Positions 9,601-21,328 of a DNA stretch of 64,000 nt are shown piece by piece. The DNA comes from Tetracladium setigerum. Its lineage: Eukaryota > Ascomycota > Leotiomycetes > Helotiales. A model generated the notes under the pieces. The model was not told where the DNA came from, searched no databases, and saw only the letters and a program-made list of their open reading frames with translations. Numbering within the stretch: position 1 is the stretch's first letter; every line of letters starts with the position of its first letter. The translations under genes were made by a program, and so were the position numbers. The stretch covers positions 1,674,001 through 1,738,000 of the forward strand of contig PZJY01000001.1 of NCBI GenBank assembly GCA_031472005.1, in the 5' to 3' direction.

Positions 9601-11835
9601 GTACAGCAGTACGTCCAGACCAGACTCACATCTCACCAGCCAGCAAGCAAGCCGGACACGTGTCTCCTCTCAGTTATCATCGTCCTCATCATCTTCTTCA
9701 TCATCATCATCCTCATCACTCAACGGCTGCTCGCTAGAGACGAGACTTGTTGAATGATTGAGCGAGAGGGACCCCAACTTTCTTTCAATTGACCCAATTG
9801 ACCCAATCGACCCAAGTGACCCCGCCAAGTCAAGATGGCCACGATCAGATAACACACGTCTTTTATATTATTTATTACCTCTTTCGGCCACAATAATCTG
9901 GAGAGAGCAGCACGCACTCCGGTCTCACACTCCCTCCTACTTCCCTGATCCTTCACTTGTTTCTACTACTACTGACAACTACTCCAACCACTACTCCGGC
10001 TTCATCCCCTCTACCAAAGTAGTAAGTAGTGCGAGAGGGAGAGGGGAGCACATGGAATGATCATCTGTCCTTCCATCGCAATGGCGAGACAAGTTCGCAC
10101 ACTCTTCGCTCTCCGTCAGGTCATCTGCTGCCCTTCCCATTCCCGTGCTGCTCGTTCGTGGTGGTGTGGTGATGAAACAGTCCGCCCGCCAGCTTTTCAC
10201 ATGCTATTTTCGGCCTCCTGCGCTTTTCGTCGCGTGCTGCTGGTCGTCCTGGCGTGCCGTATCCTGTGTTCAGGCTTGGGTGGTTGTCTCATCCCCCACT
10301 CCCACTACTACTCCCTCCCCATCCTGGGTCCGACCACTCACTCACTCACTCACTCCATCATCATCTCATCACCCCACACCCGAACCAAAACAAGTTTCAC
10401 TCCCTCAATTCCCTTTTGAATCATCCAATTCAATTCAATTCAATTCAGTTCAATTCAATGCCGAAACAATTGAATTGATTCAATTAAAATGATTTGCCCT
10501 TCCCAGCATGACGGCACCGACGGTAACTCTAATGACCACTTTATTCAGGGTCCTCTCGGGCTCGTCATGCCGGAGCGGGCTCGCATCCAAACTCACACCA
10601 CCGCCGTGTGTGTGTGTGTGGCGTCCTGACGATCTCCTCCATCCAGGAATCTGCCGACGCTGCTGGTGGTGCGCGTGAAGAAAAGAGGGGACAAGTCTTG
10701 TCTGGACTCTGGTTGTTATCGATAACGGATAACCTTATTCAGAAGTCCTTGATCAGGAGGGGTACTGCACTTGCACTTACACAGTCCAATACGGATACAT
10801 GATCACGAACCTTCGTATTATTTATTATTCAAAAACATCAATCACTCGTACGATGACGCCGATGGCCAACTTCTGTTGGAGTGCAACGAGATTTAAGGGG
10901 GGTGTGCATGGCTTTCTGGCAAGAAACTAGGATGGTCTGGAATGTTTGAGTTGGCAAGGAATCTAATCTTCAGTTTGTGCACGTGATTGATCAATGGTAG
11001 GTGTCATGTGCCACCAAGCCAAGCCAAGCCAAACTCCTTCTTTCCGCCCGCACTTCACATCTTCTCCTTCATTCCTTGCTTGCTTGCTTCCCTTCTTCCT
11101 TTCTTTGCTCGAGTCTGATTTCTTTCATTCCTTCGTACCACTCAAGTCAGAGCTTACGCTTATTCCAAAACGAGTGAAAGAGAACTAACAACTTTCCTAC
11201 CGCTCCAAGTCGATCCTCTCCTTAAGTGCTTCAAGGCGAGACGTGAACAACCAAGAGGGGCAAGCACTGTTTTCCCTCAACCAAAAAGTCGAGAACGTCT
11301 TGACAGCCTTTAAATATCTCAAGACATAGAAAGATATAGGAAAGTACCTAAGCTAAAATACTTGAAGATGGGGTTTCAGAAATGATAAATTGAGCTTGAT
11401 GGAAAATCAATCTCACATGGCAAATATATGCAATTGAATTTATATATCATCTATTGTTTACAGTTGAGATCCATAGCATGAATACCTACCTACTTATCAA
11501 TTTTCATTTATTCCAAAAACCACCGGAAGGCGGGCTTCCTCCAGGATTTTCAAGTTAATACATATCCCACGAAGTAAACATTCAAATATGTATCTATTGA
11601 GCAGTCAAAAATTGACTACATAAAAAAGGACCAACGAGTTTTCAATATTTTCAAATATATCTATTTTATAGATTAAATAGATCGCATGAAAACACCGTCA
11701 GTTTTCGAAAACCATCAACTCAAACCAGTCTTTATCTATTAATTCTAACTGTACTGTAATCTTAAGTTCTACAGATGATACCCTTCCTACGGTACCTGCT
11801 GACCAAAGGTACCCAGGTACCTACAATTCCAAGTT
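6673..11835. other. About 5.2 kb gene-poor region rich in simple repeats
   Basis: No reading frame here has a recognisable domain or conserved-looking sequence. It contains many simple repeats: GA/GT runs at about 7629-7650; a C10 run near 7923; TCA/TCT codon-like repeats at about 9678-9718; a GACCCAAT-like array at about 9786-9822; an ACTC tetranucleotide run at about 10336-10356; ATTCA pentanucleotides at about 10426-10460; a GT run at about 10605-10621; and CCAAG units near 11016-11032. An AT-rich part spans about 11290-11760. The left part is probably a long promoter and leader for the SWIRM gene. Confidence 0.6.
8839..8869. repeat. Perfect 12-bp inverted repeat with 7-nt loop
   Basis: AGTACAGTAGTA at 8839-8850 is the exact reverse complement of TACTACTGTACT at 8858-8869, separated by CTCTCTT. 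Further GTAC and CTACTGTAC words flank both arms, so the region is a cluster of TACTGTAC-type palindromic words. It could be a cruciform, a regulatory element or the remnant of a small element terminus. Confidence 0.7.
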
Positions 11836-14543
11836 CTAGCTCCTCGCACTATCCGTATCAACCTTCACACCTGCGTCTTGGCCTCTGCCTGCCGTCGTCG
11901 TTGCATTCGACTCCAACACTTGCGTGATATGCTGCTTCGACAGCCACTTCTCCTCGGGGGTGAACCACCATGTCCCAGCGCAAAGATGGTTATGATTGCC
12001 ATGATGATGGGTGCATCTATAAATTGAAAGATTTCCCAGGTCAGCTCTTTCCTTTTTGCAACCCGCAATTGCAACTTCTACAAGTTCGAAATCGAGAGGA
12101 ACTCCCGACTTGAGACATGAAGTCGAAAGTTCAACAACCCTTTTCAGGTACTCATCCAACCACTCATTCAACCTGCTCACCCTAATGCACCCGCCATTCA
12201 AGTGGGGAAAAAAAATATCAAAACCGAAGAAAGAGATAAAGAGTCAAACTCACAATTCAAACTCTCCCGGTCACAGGAAAAACATAGGGCGAAAACAACA
12301 CAGCAACAACCCAAGCATTCCACCAAATCCCCACAAACTGAAATGGTCGACTCCACCTCCCCAAACTCCACCTCGGCTCGGGAAATCCCTTTGGCGTGAG
12401 AAACACCCTTCCAAAACATATCAATCCATAGGCAGCTGCTGACGGAACACCCGCGGCTGAGATGAGAGATGTGAATGCTACTGGGGAGGGGAGAATGGTG
12501 CAAGTGATGAGGGAGGCGACGAGCCAGATCACGAGAACGGCGTTGCGAGGTTGGCCGGTTTGAGGGGAGACGCGGGAGACCCAGCCTGAGAAGGGGAGGA
12601 TGCCGTCGCGGGCGACGGCGAAGACGAGGCGGGAGGCGGCTACTATTGCTATTGCTGTGTTCTTTGGGGAGGGGAAGGGAGGTGTTAGTGAGATGGGATT
12701 TGGGTGGGATTATACGGTGATAGAATGGAGAAAGGGAGAAGGGGAGGGGAGAACTTACAAACCAGAGAGCTAAAACACAGATTATATTCATGAAAACGTG
12801 GCCGCCTTTGCCGAGAATAACGGCGTAGAGGGGAACGAATGGTTGGGGGGAACCGAATGAGAAAAACGTTTCTGCATCAGGCTATGATGTTTTCAATCAG
12901 TCCAGGTTAGCGAGCGAGCCATTTCGTACTTTCCGAAAATCACCAGATAGATATCCCTGGGGGAGAAGGGCGGAAGACAACTTCCAATATAAACTCACCA
13001 CACAAAATAAAAACAACACCACCGTCACCAATCCCCAATGCCACTCACGACCGTCGACCAAAAGATGCCCTTGGCCGCGTTCACACTCGCATTCTTCGTC
13101 TCCTCGGCCACATGACCCGAGGCATCAAAACCGATCAGGATCCCCGCCGTTGCGAGATACGAAAGACACCAATTCCAGCCTGCGGGCGCACCGGTCCCAT
13201 TGTAGGTGGTGAGGAAAGCTTGTTCGGCGGTGCGGAAGCCGAAGGTCTGGGCTGTGCCGATGGGGAGCCAGATGATGTTGAGGAGGAAGTCGAGCAGAAT
13301 GATGGCGGAGGAGAGGTAGAAGACGTAGCGGAATATACGAGCTGTGGTTTTGGGTTAGATAATTCTGGATCTTCTGTACAGACTGGTAATGCGGGTGTTT
13401 GGAATTGAGAGAATGGAAGCACCGAAGTAATGAATGGGAGATTGGTTTGGCTGGGCTGGACTTACGAGGAAGTAAGTTAACGCCAACTGCGAGAGCAAGC
13501 ATGACTTCGGTGCATATCCATTGCACAGCTCTGAATTTGATATCGCTCGCATCACTTGGGAAGGGGAGTTCAAAAACAGTGATTTCCTACTCTTCCGTTA
13601 GCTTCTCCAGCCTTTCTATTAATTTAATATCAGATATCTTACCGAAAGCATGTAATTGACAGCAGCTTGTGTGTTACCTACGCAACGATTTAGTTAGCTA
13701 GATAGCCAGGGAAAAATACACTTATTATAAATTTCATCGGAGGCTTTTTGGGGGTTTGGAACATACTCGCGCAAAATGTTGTCCAGGCAGTCGTGCTCCA
13801 CCACGCGACCACAATTCCAAAGAGCCGTCCGTATTTCGGCCCCCCGGCTTCAGCGGCCCAGAGATAGATGGATCCTGCTGCTGGGAGGGAGGAGCATATT
13901 TCTGCTATGACTGCTGCAGTGATGAAGGTGAATACGCAGGTGACTATATAACTCGTCCTGGATTTTTGTCGTCTGAGTTTGTGACAATACAATGCGAGCG
14001 AGGTGAATGTGAAGGTTATTAACTTACCAGTAGGCAAGATTTCCTCCGGCTGCAATACCAGTACTGAAAGTTACTCGAACACCACCGACAAAGTAGAGTG
14101 CAGCTATTGCTCAAGTCAATTGCAATCCATATTCTCGACTGCCGAACCTTTTTCTTGGAGGCCGAAATGGGGACGCAGGCAATACACACCAAAAGTCGTT
14201 GCGAAATTCTCAAGTAAACCATACGTGCGATGTAGAGTCTATCTTGGGTCAGAAAGGGGACAAATCGAGTCAATTTGGAATGCTTTAGCCTACTGGTTTG
14301 TATCCGATTCTTTTCTGTCATTCAATTTTTTGTTAGAACGCTGTTTTGTACACAAAGGGGGAAGAGGAAGTAAGCGAGCACGATCGGCCAAGATTGTTCA
14401 CTTCAACTCACCAATTGCTCATCATCAGCTTCGGCTTCAAGCTGTGCTCTCGTTTCCTCGTTGTCGGAGAATGGCACCTCCTCATGCTGTTGTGCTGGTA
14501 CCGTATCGGCCACTGCCCTTGACTGTGAATTCTCTGCTGCCAT
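11836..14543 (-). CDS. APC-superfamily amino acid permease, multi-exon, three frame breaks
   Basis: Exon 1 (14543-14412) encodes a hydrophilic cytosolic N-terminus. Later exons give membrane helices typical of fungal amino acid/GABA/choline permeases: ALYFVGGVRVTFSTGIAAGG, then AAGSIYLWAAEAGGPKYGR, AWWSTTAWTTFCAS, WICTEVMLALAVGVNLLP, ILIGFDASGHVAEETKNAS and ASRLVFAVARDGILPFSGW. The ASGHVAEET and ARDGILPF blocks are family hallmarks. The end reads GTWWFTPEEKWLSKQ with a hydrophilic tail to 11836. The frame is recovered only if one base is missing near 13028, 12266 and 11974, each in a short G run of the coding strand. It was therefore either inactivated by indels or is intact with assembly errors. 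Exon 2 (around 14160-14310) is uncertain. Substrate unknown. Confidence 0.8.
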
Positions 14544-15703
14544 TTTTTTTCCTTCGTATTTTCTCTCGTCGAAGGGGACAAAAATGAGAGAAAGTCGAAG
14601 ACGGGCCAGAAAAGAAAAATAAACTTCACAACTAGGACCTTCCAAACTCTCACAAACAATAGCCGTTCGTAGAATACATATGTCGGGAAATTTAAGATCA
14701 AGTGGATGTTTCCCAGATGATGAAATGCCGGGATGGTATGTCGCCCATGTAAAAAAAAATTATCAAACCAGTTAATAAGCTGGGCTCAAAGGTCCGGAGA
14801 TCATGGAAGGAGCAAAATTGGTGGGAACGCGAAATGTGGAAGACGCGGCATCTTGCATGGGGCTAATCGCAATATCCTGAATAATAAGCTCTTGAATCGG
14901 GGGAGAAAAGCCACCCCGTGAGCTTGATGGGAGGATGATTTTCAGACTTTCTGGGCTGGCCACGTGGGAAGTAACCCAAAATCTAGGCAAGATCTTACCT
15001 TTGGGGATATTTTGGGGATCGATGAAATAGGGTTTGCTTGGGACGGGTGTGAAGCTTTCGCTTAGGTTTTTTGGTACTGCAACGGCATCCACGTCTTGTG
15101 TGGGTAAGGTTGGTATATATTCCTTTCGTGTACTATTAAATGTCTATTTGTCTTTGCTCTGTTCAACGCGGTTCAACTTATTTCATGTTGCTGGGCTTGC
15201 TACCCGAAAGCTCTCCGTATCTCGGATAGGTACGAGAGGATCAATTTCTGCACTGCGCTTCTGGGCCTCGGCTTTCACCTTCACAAATCGTCTGCTTCTC
15301 AGATTCCCTTCATTTCCCCATCTCAATGATGATTGACTCAATAAATTCCATACCGCCCCGAACACTTCCTCCCTCGGAGCCGACTTAATCTGGAGTATGT
15401 CCCGATCATGTGGTTGGCGGTACATTCTTTTTAGTCGTGCTCGCGATCACATCACTGCCCCGCTCGCTTGCACCTTTTTGAATTGTCCATTATTCTCAAT
15501 TATTATCAGTAATATTCCATCAATACAGTACGGAAGTGACCGTGAGTCGAAGATGCTTGCTAATAGGTAACCCACTGTTGTGGTCATACACCGAGACCTG
15601 TATATCGTGATTTTCAGTTGCATATAATGCTGTCTTTTGTTGGAACAAATAAAAGTAGATCCAGCATCCTTGATTTCAGTTGGAATCATCTTGATTCTGG
15701 AAA
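14544..15703. other. Intergenic between divergent permease and P450
   Basis: This holds the promoters of the leftward permease and the rightward P450. A minus-strand open stretch at 14772-15090 with a possible intron (GTAAGATC, near 14999) was looked at, but it lacks an in-frame ATG and has no recognisable similarity, so it is not called as a gene. Confidence 0.5.
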
Positions 15704-17946
15704 ATGTTGCTGCTCGCAAATTTGTCTAGCTTGGTGGCTGTAGTTGGTCTTGTTCTAATCATTGCAAAGGTACGCTTGAGGAAAATAAGTTGTTGAAATG
15801 ATCCAGTTGTTTCGAATGCTTTCTCTCTTTTACAAAGGGGGATGAATAAGGAGCTTTGATTGCTCAAGAATCACTTTGAGACTTATTCATGTTTCCCAAC
15901 TCGAAGAAATAGAAGACGGAACCGCACTCCTTATGGATTTAGAACAGACTCGAGGCCTCAAGCGAGTTCTCGCGTCTGCTCAAAAGAGCAGATTTATCCT
16001 CAAGAACGACACGGCTCAAACATGTATAGATATATATCGGATTTTCTAACTTTGGCACAGATCATCTACTTATATTACTTCCACCCACTCTCCTCAATAC
16101 CAAACGCATCAATCTTATCACCTCTTTCAAGACTACTCTGGGCACTACCATCAGAGTATCGCGGACGCATCACACTCGATCTCCCTCATCTCCACGAAAA
16201 ACACGGTAATTTCTTCCATCACATACCTTCACACGTCTGAAAACGTCGTTCTTTGAATACTAACCTCAACCAACAGGACCACTCATCCGCATCGGCCCAA
16301 ACGAACTCTCCTTTTACTCCCTAGAAATCTACAAGACCGTTCATTCAATTCGAAGTCCTTTCACCAAGGACCCGCGCGTCTATGGATCATTCGTGCAAGA
16401 TGCACATCCTGCACTCTTCTCCATCACGTATGTACTGAGCCGTACTTCCCAAGCCACCTCAAGAAAACCGCGAAGCCTTAATTTGAGATTTTGAGAATAA
16501 TATGTGAAATTTAGAGATCCATACGAGCATGCTCAAAGAAGACGGCTCATGGGCCAACTATTCAATCTTTCAAGAATGCATCTGCTGGAAGAGATGATGG
16601 TTGAGAACATCTCGGCTTTTGTGCAGGCCTTGCATCAGCGTGTACCGCGAGCCGTGGAGGTTGTTCAAGCTTGTCGGGCAATGGAGGCGGATATTGTTTG
16701 CAAGTTTATTACTCCTTTGCAAAAGTCCGAAAATCCCTTTTCTGACTGAAGACATAGCTTCGTTTGGATTTGGCCAACACATTGGTGCCGTTACTTCGTG
16801 GGCAAATGGGGAGCAGCTTGAGATGATTAGAGCGAACGATGAGAAATCGAAGGTGATCGCTTTGGTAACAATATTCTTGAAGATCTGTTTTGAATGCTGC
16901 GGATTTCTAATAGTTACAGATGTCTACCTTTCCCCGTCTCTCTTCGCTATGGGGCGATCTCGAAGAAACGATTCTGCGTATCACTGGGTGGCAAAGTGTT
17001 TCCACATCTGCTATTAAAGATTTTGATAATGTAAGGAAGAAGAAAAAACCCAATTCTCTTTCGTACAGTGGCTGACAATATAGTGGTCCTCAACTCAACT
17101 CTCCCGCCTAACACTCAACAAACAGGAAACAAAGTATAGCCATCCAAATTTTATTACAACTATGATCGCCTCGAAACTTCCTGCAACGACAGCTCTTTCT
17201 GAAGCTAAAGAAATGCTCGGGCCAGGTACAGATACCACTTCCGCGTCTCTGGCCCATATCCTATGGGCATTGGCACATGATATTCCGTATCAAGATGCTT
17301 TGTTTCGGGATCTCGAAGCTGCTGGATGGCCAACTGATGTGAATTCCCTCGACTCCATCCCACTCCTTCGAGCTGCGGTCAGAGAGGGTATCAGATGGAC
17401 TGGAGCCGCGGCGGCAATGTTGCCTCGTGTAGTGCCAGAAGAAGGTGCCAATTTAGCTGGAGTATTTGTGCCTGGTGGCGTATGTTCGCTTTTTGTTCTT
17501 AGCTACTCCACATGCTGACATATTACAGACCATCATCAGCAGCTCCCCAATATGGTATCTGCATGACAAAAAGGCCTTTCCGTCACCAACGAACTTCCGC
17601 CCTTCTCGCTGGCTTGATGACTCCTCTAAACCAGAGAAAGTTACCAAGCTTCGAGACGATTTCTACATTCCGTTCTCGAAGGGATCCTCTGCTTGTGTTG
17701 GTGCCCAGTAAGTCCCTGCTTCTCCCGTCATTCTCTTATACAAATGAAAATAGATTGATGTTGATGTGCGAGAACAGTTTTGCGAACTTCGAGCTCTTGA
17801 TTTCCCTCGCCCATATCTTGAAGGAGTTTAAGTTGACGCTGCCCACTCATGGTGGTGAAAGAGAAGCGGTGCTGCCGGAAAGGCTGGAGTGGGTTGCAGC
17901 CGTTCCGAGTGTGAATTTGGATGTATGCTTCGTCAAGCGTAGATAA
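15704..17946 (+). CDS. Cytochrome P450 monooxygenase, nine exons
   Basis: Proposed exons are 15704-15768, 16061-16205, 16277-16427, 16515-16699, 16752-16852, 16920-17030, 17126-17479, 17529-17707 and 17754-17946, and all phases agree. Exon 1 gives a membrane anchor (SSLVAVVGLVLIIAK). Further on are GPLIRIGPNELSFYS, the I-helix GPGTDTTSASL (oxygen-binding threonine), the EGIR form of ExxR, NFRPSRW (PERF region), and the heme loop FSKGSSACVG with the Cys ligand. It should be an ER-bound monooxygenase of the microsomal fungal type, often in secondary metabolism or detoxification; no biosynthetic core gene is nearby. Two oddities stand out. The intron 16700-16751 starts with GC (GCAAGT), and the heme-loop Arg of FxxGxRxC is Ser. 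The first intron (292 bp) is unusually long, so the start is less certain. Confidence 0.85.
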
Positions 17947-17989
17947 GAATCTCCCACCAAGATTGAGAGATGACCAGAAGATTGACCCT

Positions 17990-19090
17990 CTAATTGGAAC
18001 TGGTACTAAAGTAATATCCATCCCAAAGATACAAGTAATCGTCTAGAATTCCAGACACCAGCCCGGGAAGCTTTTCGGAGGTGCTATGCAAGAAACCCTT
18101 GGTCACGTTCTCATAGAAAGCGCCCCTCATGCCCCACCAACCCATTGCCCAACCCCTCTTGTTCCACTGCTCCCTCTCCAATGCTGTCGTCCTCAAGTTA
18201 TCCTTCCTTAACTGCCTTGCAGCGTACTCGATGCTCAATCCGAGTAGCCATGGCTGCCAGTTCTTCTTATCTTTGCTCCTCGACATGGCTATCGCATACA
18301 CAACAGGCTGAAGAATATGTAACCACTCAGCTAACTGTGCAGTTCCGCTGACCTTATTGAGGAGTGCGCTCGGTGCTTTGATATCGTCCGCCGTCAAGAC
18401 CTTCGAGAGAAGGTAATTTGATATATCTCCAGCATTAGGTAGGCTGGGCAAGCTCATTCCTGTCCGCTTCATCTTATATTCTTTTGCCTCCTTGATCCTC
18501 TCTTCGTGGAAGCCTTCGTCTTCGAATTCGTCTTCCTCTTGGGTGGTATCTTCTTCGGGAATGACATCTCGTTCTGGTAGAGCTGGCGTAACCAAGGGTC
18601 GTGAATTCGTTATCCGCAACAACAGTAGTCTGCAAATAGCTTTGATAACCTCCAAAATGACCACAACCCTCCATCGAACCTTCTCGCCTTTCCTCTTCGC
18701 CGTCATTTCCCATAACAGCTCCGTATACTGTATCATGGCCAGAACCGTAGCTACCTTTCGATAAAAGGTCGATTTCTGGATCCAAAATTTCGTGTACCGA
18801 TTATGGGGAGTCTGTTGTCTGGGAACACTCGGTAATTTTGAGATAGCGCGCGACAAAAGAGTGTCATGGTACATGGATAGTAGCTGTATCGATGAATGAA
18901 GACTCTCGGAAGCCAGTTCTGCATCACGAAATCGTCCTGGGATGATGTATGTTAAGGAGCGCAGCGCGGACTCGATTTGCGTGACGGAAGATTGGTTTTT
19001 GGTAATGAAGTCACCATAGACACTGAGCCATTTGGATGGGTTGGACAGGGCTTTTGGGACCCGTTTCTGCGCCGTTTTGAGGTTCTCCAT
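17990..19090 (-). CDS. PEX16: Peroxin 16, peroxisomal membrane biogenesis protein
   Basis: This is a single-exon 366-residue protein from the ATG at 19090. It matches the Pex16 family along its length: an N-terminal segment SNPSKWLSVYGDFITKNQSS, then SLTYIIPGRFRDAELASESL, TPHNRYTKFW, VLAMIQYTELLWEM, RWRVVVILEVIKAICRL, LAEWLHILQPVVYAIAMSR and WQPWLLGLSIEYAARQLR. Pex16 sits in the peroxisomal or ER membrane and helps recruit Pex3 and other membrane proteins. An acidic loop (EEDTTQEEDEFEDE) is typical of fungal members. The gene shares a 208-bp promoter region with the F-box gene on the right and is tail-to-tail with the P450, stop codons 43 bp apart. Confidence 0.93.
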   Translation of the reverse strand: MENLKTAQKRVPKALSNPSKWLSVYGDFITKNQSSVTQIESALRSLTYIIPGRFRDAELASESLHSSIQLLSMYHDTLLSRAISKLPSVPRQQTPHNRYTKFWIQKSTFYRKVATVLAMIQYTELLWEMTAKRKGEKVRWRVVVILEVIKAICRLLLLRITNSRPLVTPALPERDVIPEEDTTQEEDEFEDEGFHEERIKEAKEYKMKRTGMSLPSLPNAGDISNYLLSKVLTADDIKAPSALLNKVSGTAQLAEWLHILQPVVYAIAMSRSKDKKNWQPWLLGLSIEYAARQLRKDNLRTTALEREQWNKRGWAMGWWGMRGAFYENVTKGFLHSTSEKLPGLVSGILDDYLYLWDGYYFSTSSN

Positions 19091-19298
19091 GGTGATGAGG
19101 ATGATATGCGATGTTGAGCAAGACGAGGTGAAGGCGCGGTGGTCTCTTAAAGAAAGTAAAAGGCTGGTGCTTGAGGGAGACCTCGGCACAACACGAGATA
19201 GGAGACGAGATCTGACGGCAAATCGGCTAAAATGATCATCATCATCCGATTACTTCAAGATCATATCGCAAACCAAACTGCTCACTACCAACGTACCC

Positions 19299-20995
19299 AT
19301 GGTTCCAAATATCGCAAGTATGCTTTCAAAGAAGAGACGAGCAAGTGCTGGAGCTGAGCAAGATGGACTACGACCAATCTCAAAACGAACGAAGATAGAT
19401 TCTTCCCTCGATCGACTCTCGCAGCTACCCCATGAGCTCCTCATCCGAATCCTCCACAACCTCCCAATCAATACACTCTTACTCTGTCAGACCGTGTCTC
19501 ATCATTTCTATAAACTCGCAGGAGACTCTGAGTTATGGAAGAGTCTCTACTACGACCGCTTTGTCCTCCCTCGAGCTCTACGAATTCCAGGAATGCGAGC
19601 AGCCCAACCAACGGATGCTTTGCACTTCTCCTCACGGAAAAGTAGATGGCTCGATGACACCTTACTAGTAAATCGTATGGATGGAAAGAAAACAAAGTGG
19701 AAATTACAGTACAAGCTGAGGCATAATTGGGCGATCGGAGCCTGTGAAATGCAAGAAATTCATGTGGCGGATCAACCTTCCGTGCCAGAGATGCTGGTGA
19801 AGCTGGTGGAGGGATTGATCTTTACGGCAGACAAAGTAGATGGGCTGAGAGCCTGGAATCTGAAAGAAAAGTCACTGGTTACGCATTTTAGTCTTGGAGA
19901 AGGTGTACCTACTTGTTTGGCTGTCGAAGAGCAAAATGGTGCAGAGGGATTAGGTATTGCTATTGGCTTTCAAGATGGGTCGTGGGGGACTTGGAGACTG
20001 AATACCGAAGAGAGGAAATTCCAGGAGACTTATAGACATCCGGCGTCGAGTACTGGAATGCTGAGTGCAATGGCATACGCATATCCTTACGTTCTTACTA
20101 CCACGGATTCACAACTTCTGTCATTGTACACATTCAAGCCCACAACGATACAGGATCAGAAAAAGGCCACCGAATTGCAAGAATTGAAGCTTCTGGCTGT
20201 AGCGCCTGATTCGATGGCTGCTGAGCCCGTTCTTCTTGCTTCACTAAAATCCCATACCTCTTGGCCGCCTCTGTCCCTCTCGATTCGGACCACAACGTCC
20301 ACAATCATAGCCAGCATCGCTTATTCACTCCCAACGTATACTTCTGGCTATGTTGTTGGACTTCAAGAGTTACATTTGTCACTCGATAGTGGGGAAATCA
20401 CCTTTTCTCGGCTAGCATCTGCTCTTCCACAAGGGTTTTCTTCCGTTCTCTCTTCATCGGGCACATCATCCCCATCATCAGGCACATCAACTCCACTCGC
20501 AAGTTCAAGTCGATCAATCTCCACTCGACCGACGAGCCTCTCTTATTCGCATCCCTACATTTTAGCTACTCATCCAGACAACACACTCACGCTTTACCTC
20601 TGCACATCAACTGCTTCAACCTTATCGATTACTCCTGGGACCAAACTCTGGGGTCATACTTCCTCGGTTTCGTCTGCTGAAATCACCCTCGTGGCAAGGC
20701 TGTAAGTGTGAGTACTCGAGGTAATGAACTGCGAGTGTGGGAGCTCGAAGGTGGATTCTCAACTCCATCAAGGAAACGAGGATCAGCTTCCGCAAACACA
20801 AGGCACTTAGAGCGCAGCGTCCAAATTCGAACCGACGGAAAGGAACAAGATTTCGGAATGCAACTTGAATTAGAAAAGTGGCAAGAAGAGACAACAGCGA
20901 GCAAGAGGTGGGTTGGTTTCGACGACGAGATGGTAATTGTTTTGAAGGAGGACGAAAAAGGAAGTCAGGCACTGATGGTCTACGACTTCACGTGA
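19299..20995 (+). CDS. F-box protein with WD40-like repeats
   Basis: From the ATG at 19299 the protein has a basic N-terminus and an F-box at about residues 37-80 (LDRLSQLPHELLIRILHNLP, then LLCQTVSHHFYKLAGDSELW). A long region follows that reads as degenerate beta-propeller blades (GLIFTADKVDGLRAWNL, GIAIGFQDGSWGTWRL, AYPYVLTTTDSQLLSLYTF). The F-box binds Skp1 in SCF ubiquitin ligases, and the propeller would bind the substrate, here unknown. The frame closes at 20705, but the natural continuation (KAVSVSTRGNELRVWELEG) is in another frame and runs to 20995. One missing base near 20688 would join them. It is divergent from PEX16 and convergent with the hexokinase. Confidence 0.85.
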
Positions 20996-21328
20996 TTTTG
21001 ATTGACGATGTATGGCAACAATGTCAAAAATATACATTGCTCTTATGGATCAACTTCAAGAGTGCTCAAAGTTGAGATTACTTGTGCATCAGCTGCGCTA
21101 AATTTCATAAATTTCATCGACTTGGCAAAATGTTCTGACTTGACGATAATTTCAACACCTTTTCCCGGAATTATCTAAGATTGCTTATTTCATAAGATCC
21201 AATATTGTACCAGAATGAAACCAAGCAGAGATTAAAGTCAGTGGTACTTATCTCACTTTCTGCCTTGGGGTGGACTGAACTTCGGAATAAGATATTAAGG
21301 TTAGTGTTCAATTCCCCATTTATTCAGG

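Noticed and set aside
9786..9822. GACCCAAT-like array as a possible CRISPR-type or protein-binding array
   Set aside because: Units are 8-10 bp without spacers; it is a plain tandem repeat in a eukaryotic genome.
14772..15092. 106-residue minus-strand frame with a possible intron
   Set aside because: The first codon is GTG, no in-frame ATG was found, and there is no family likeness.
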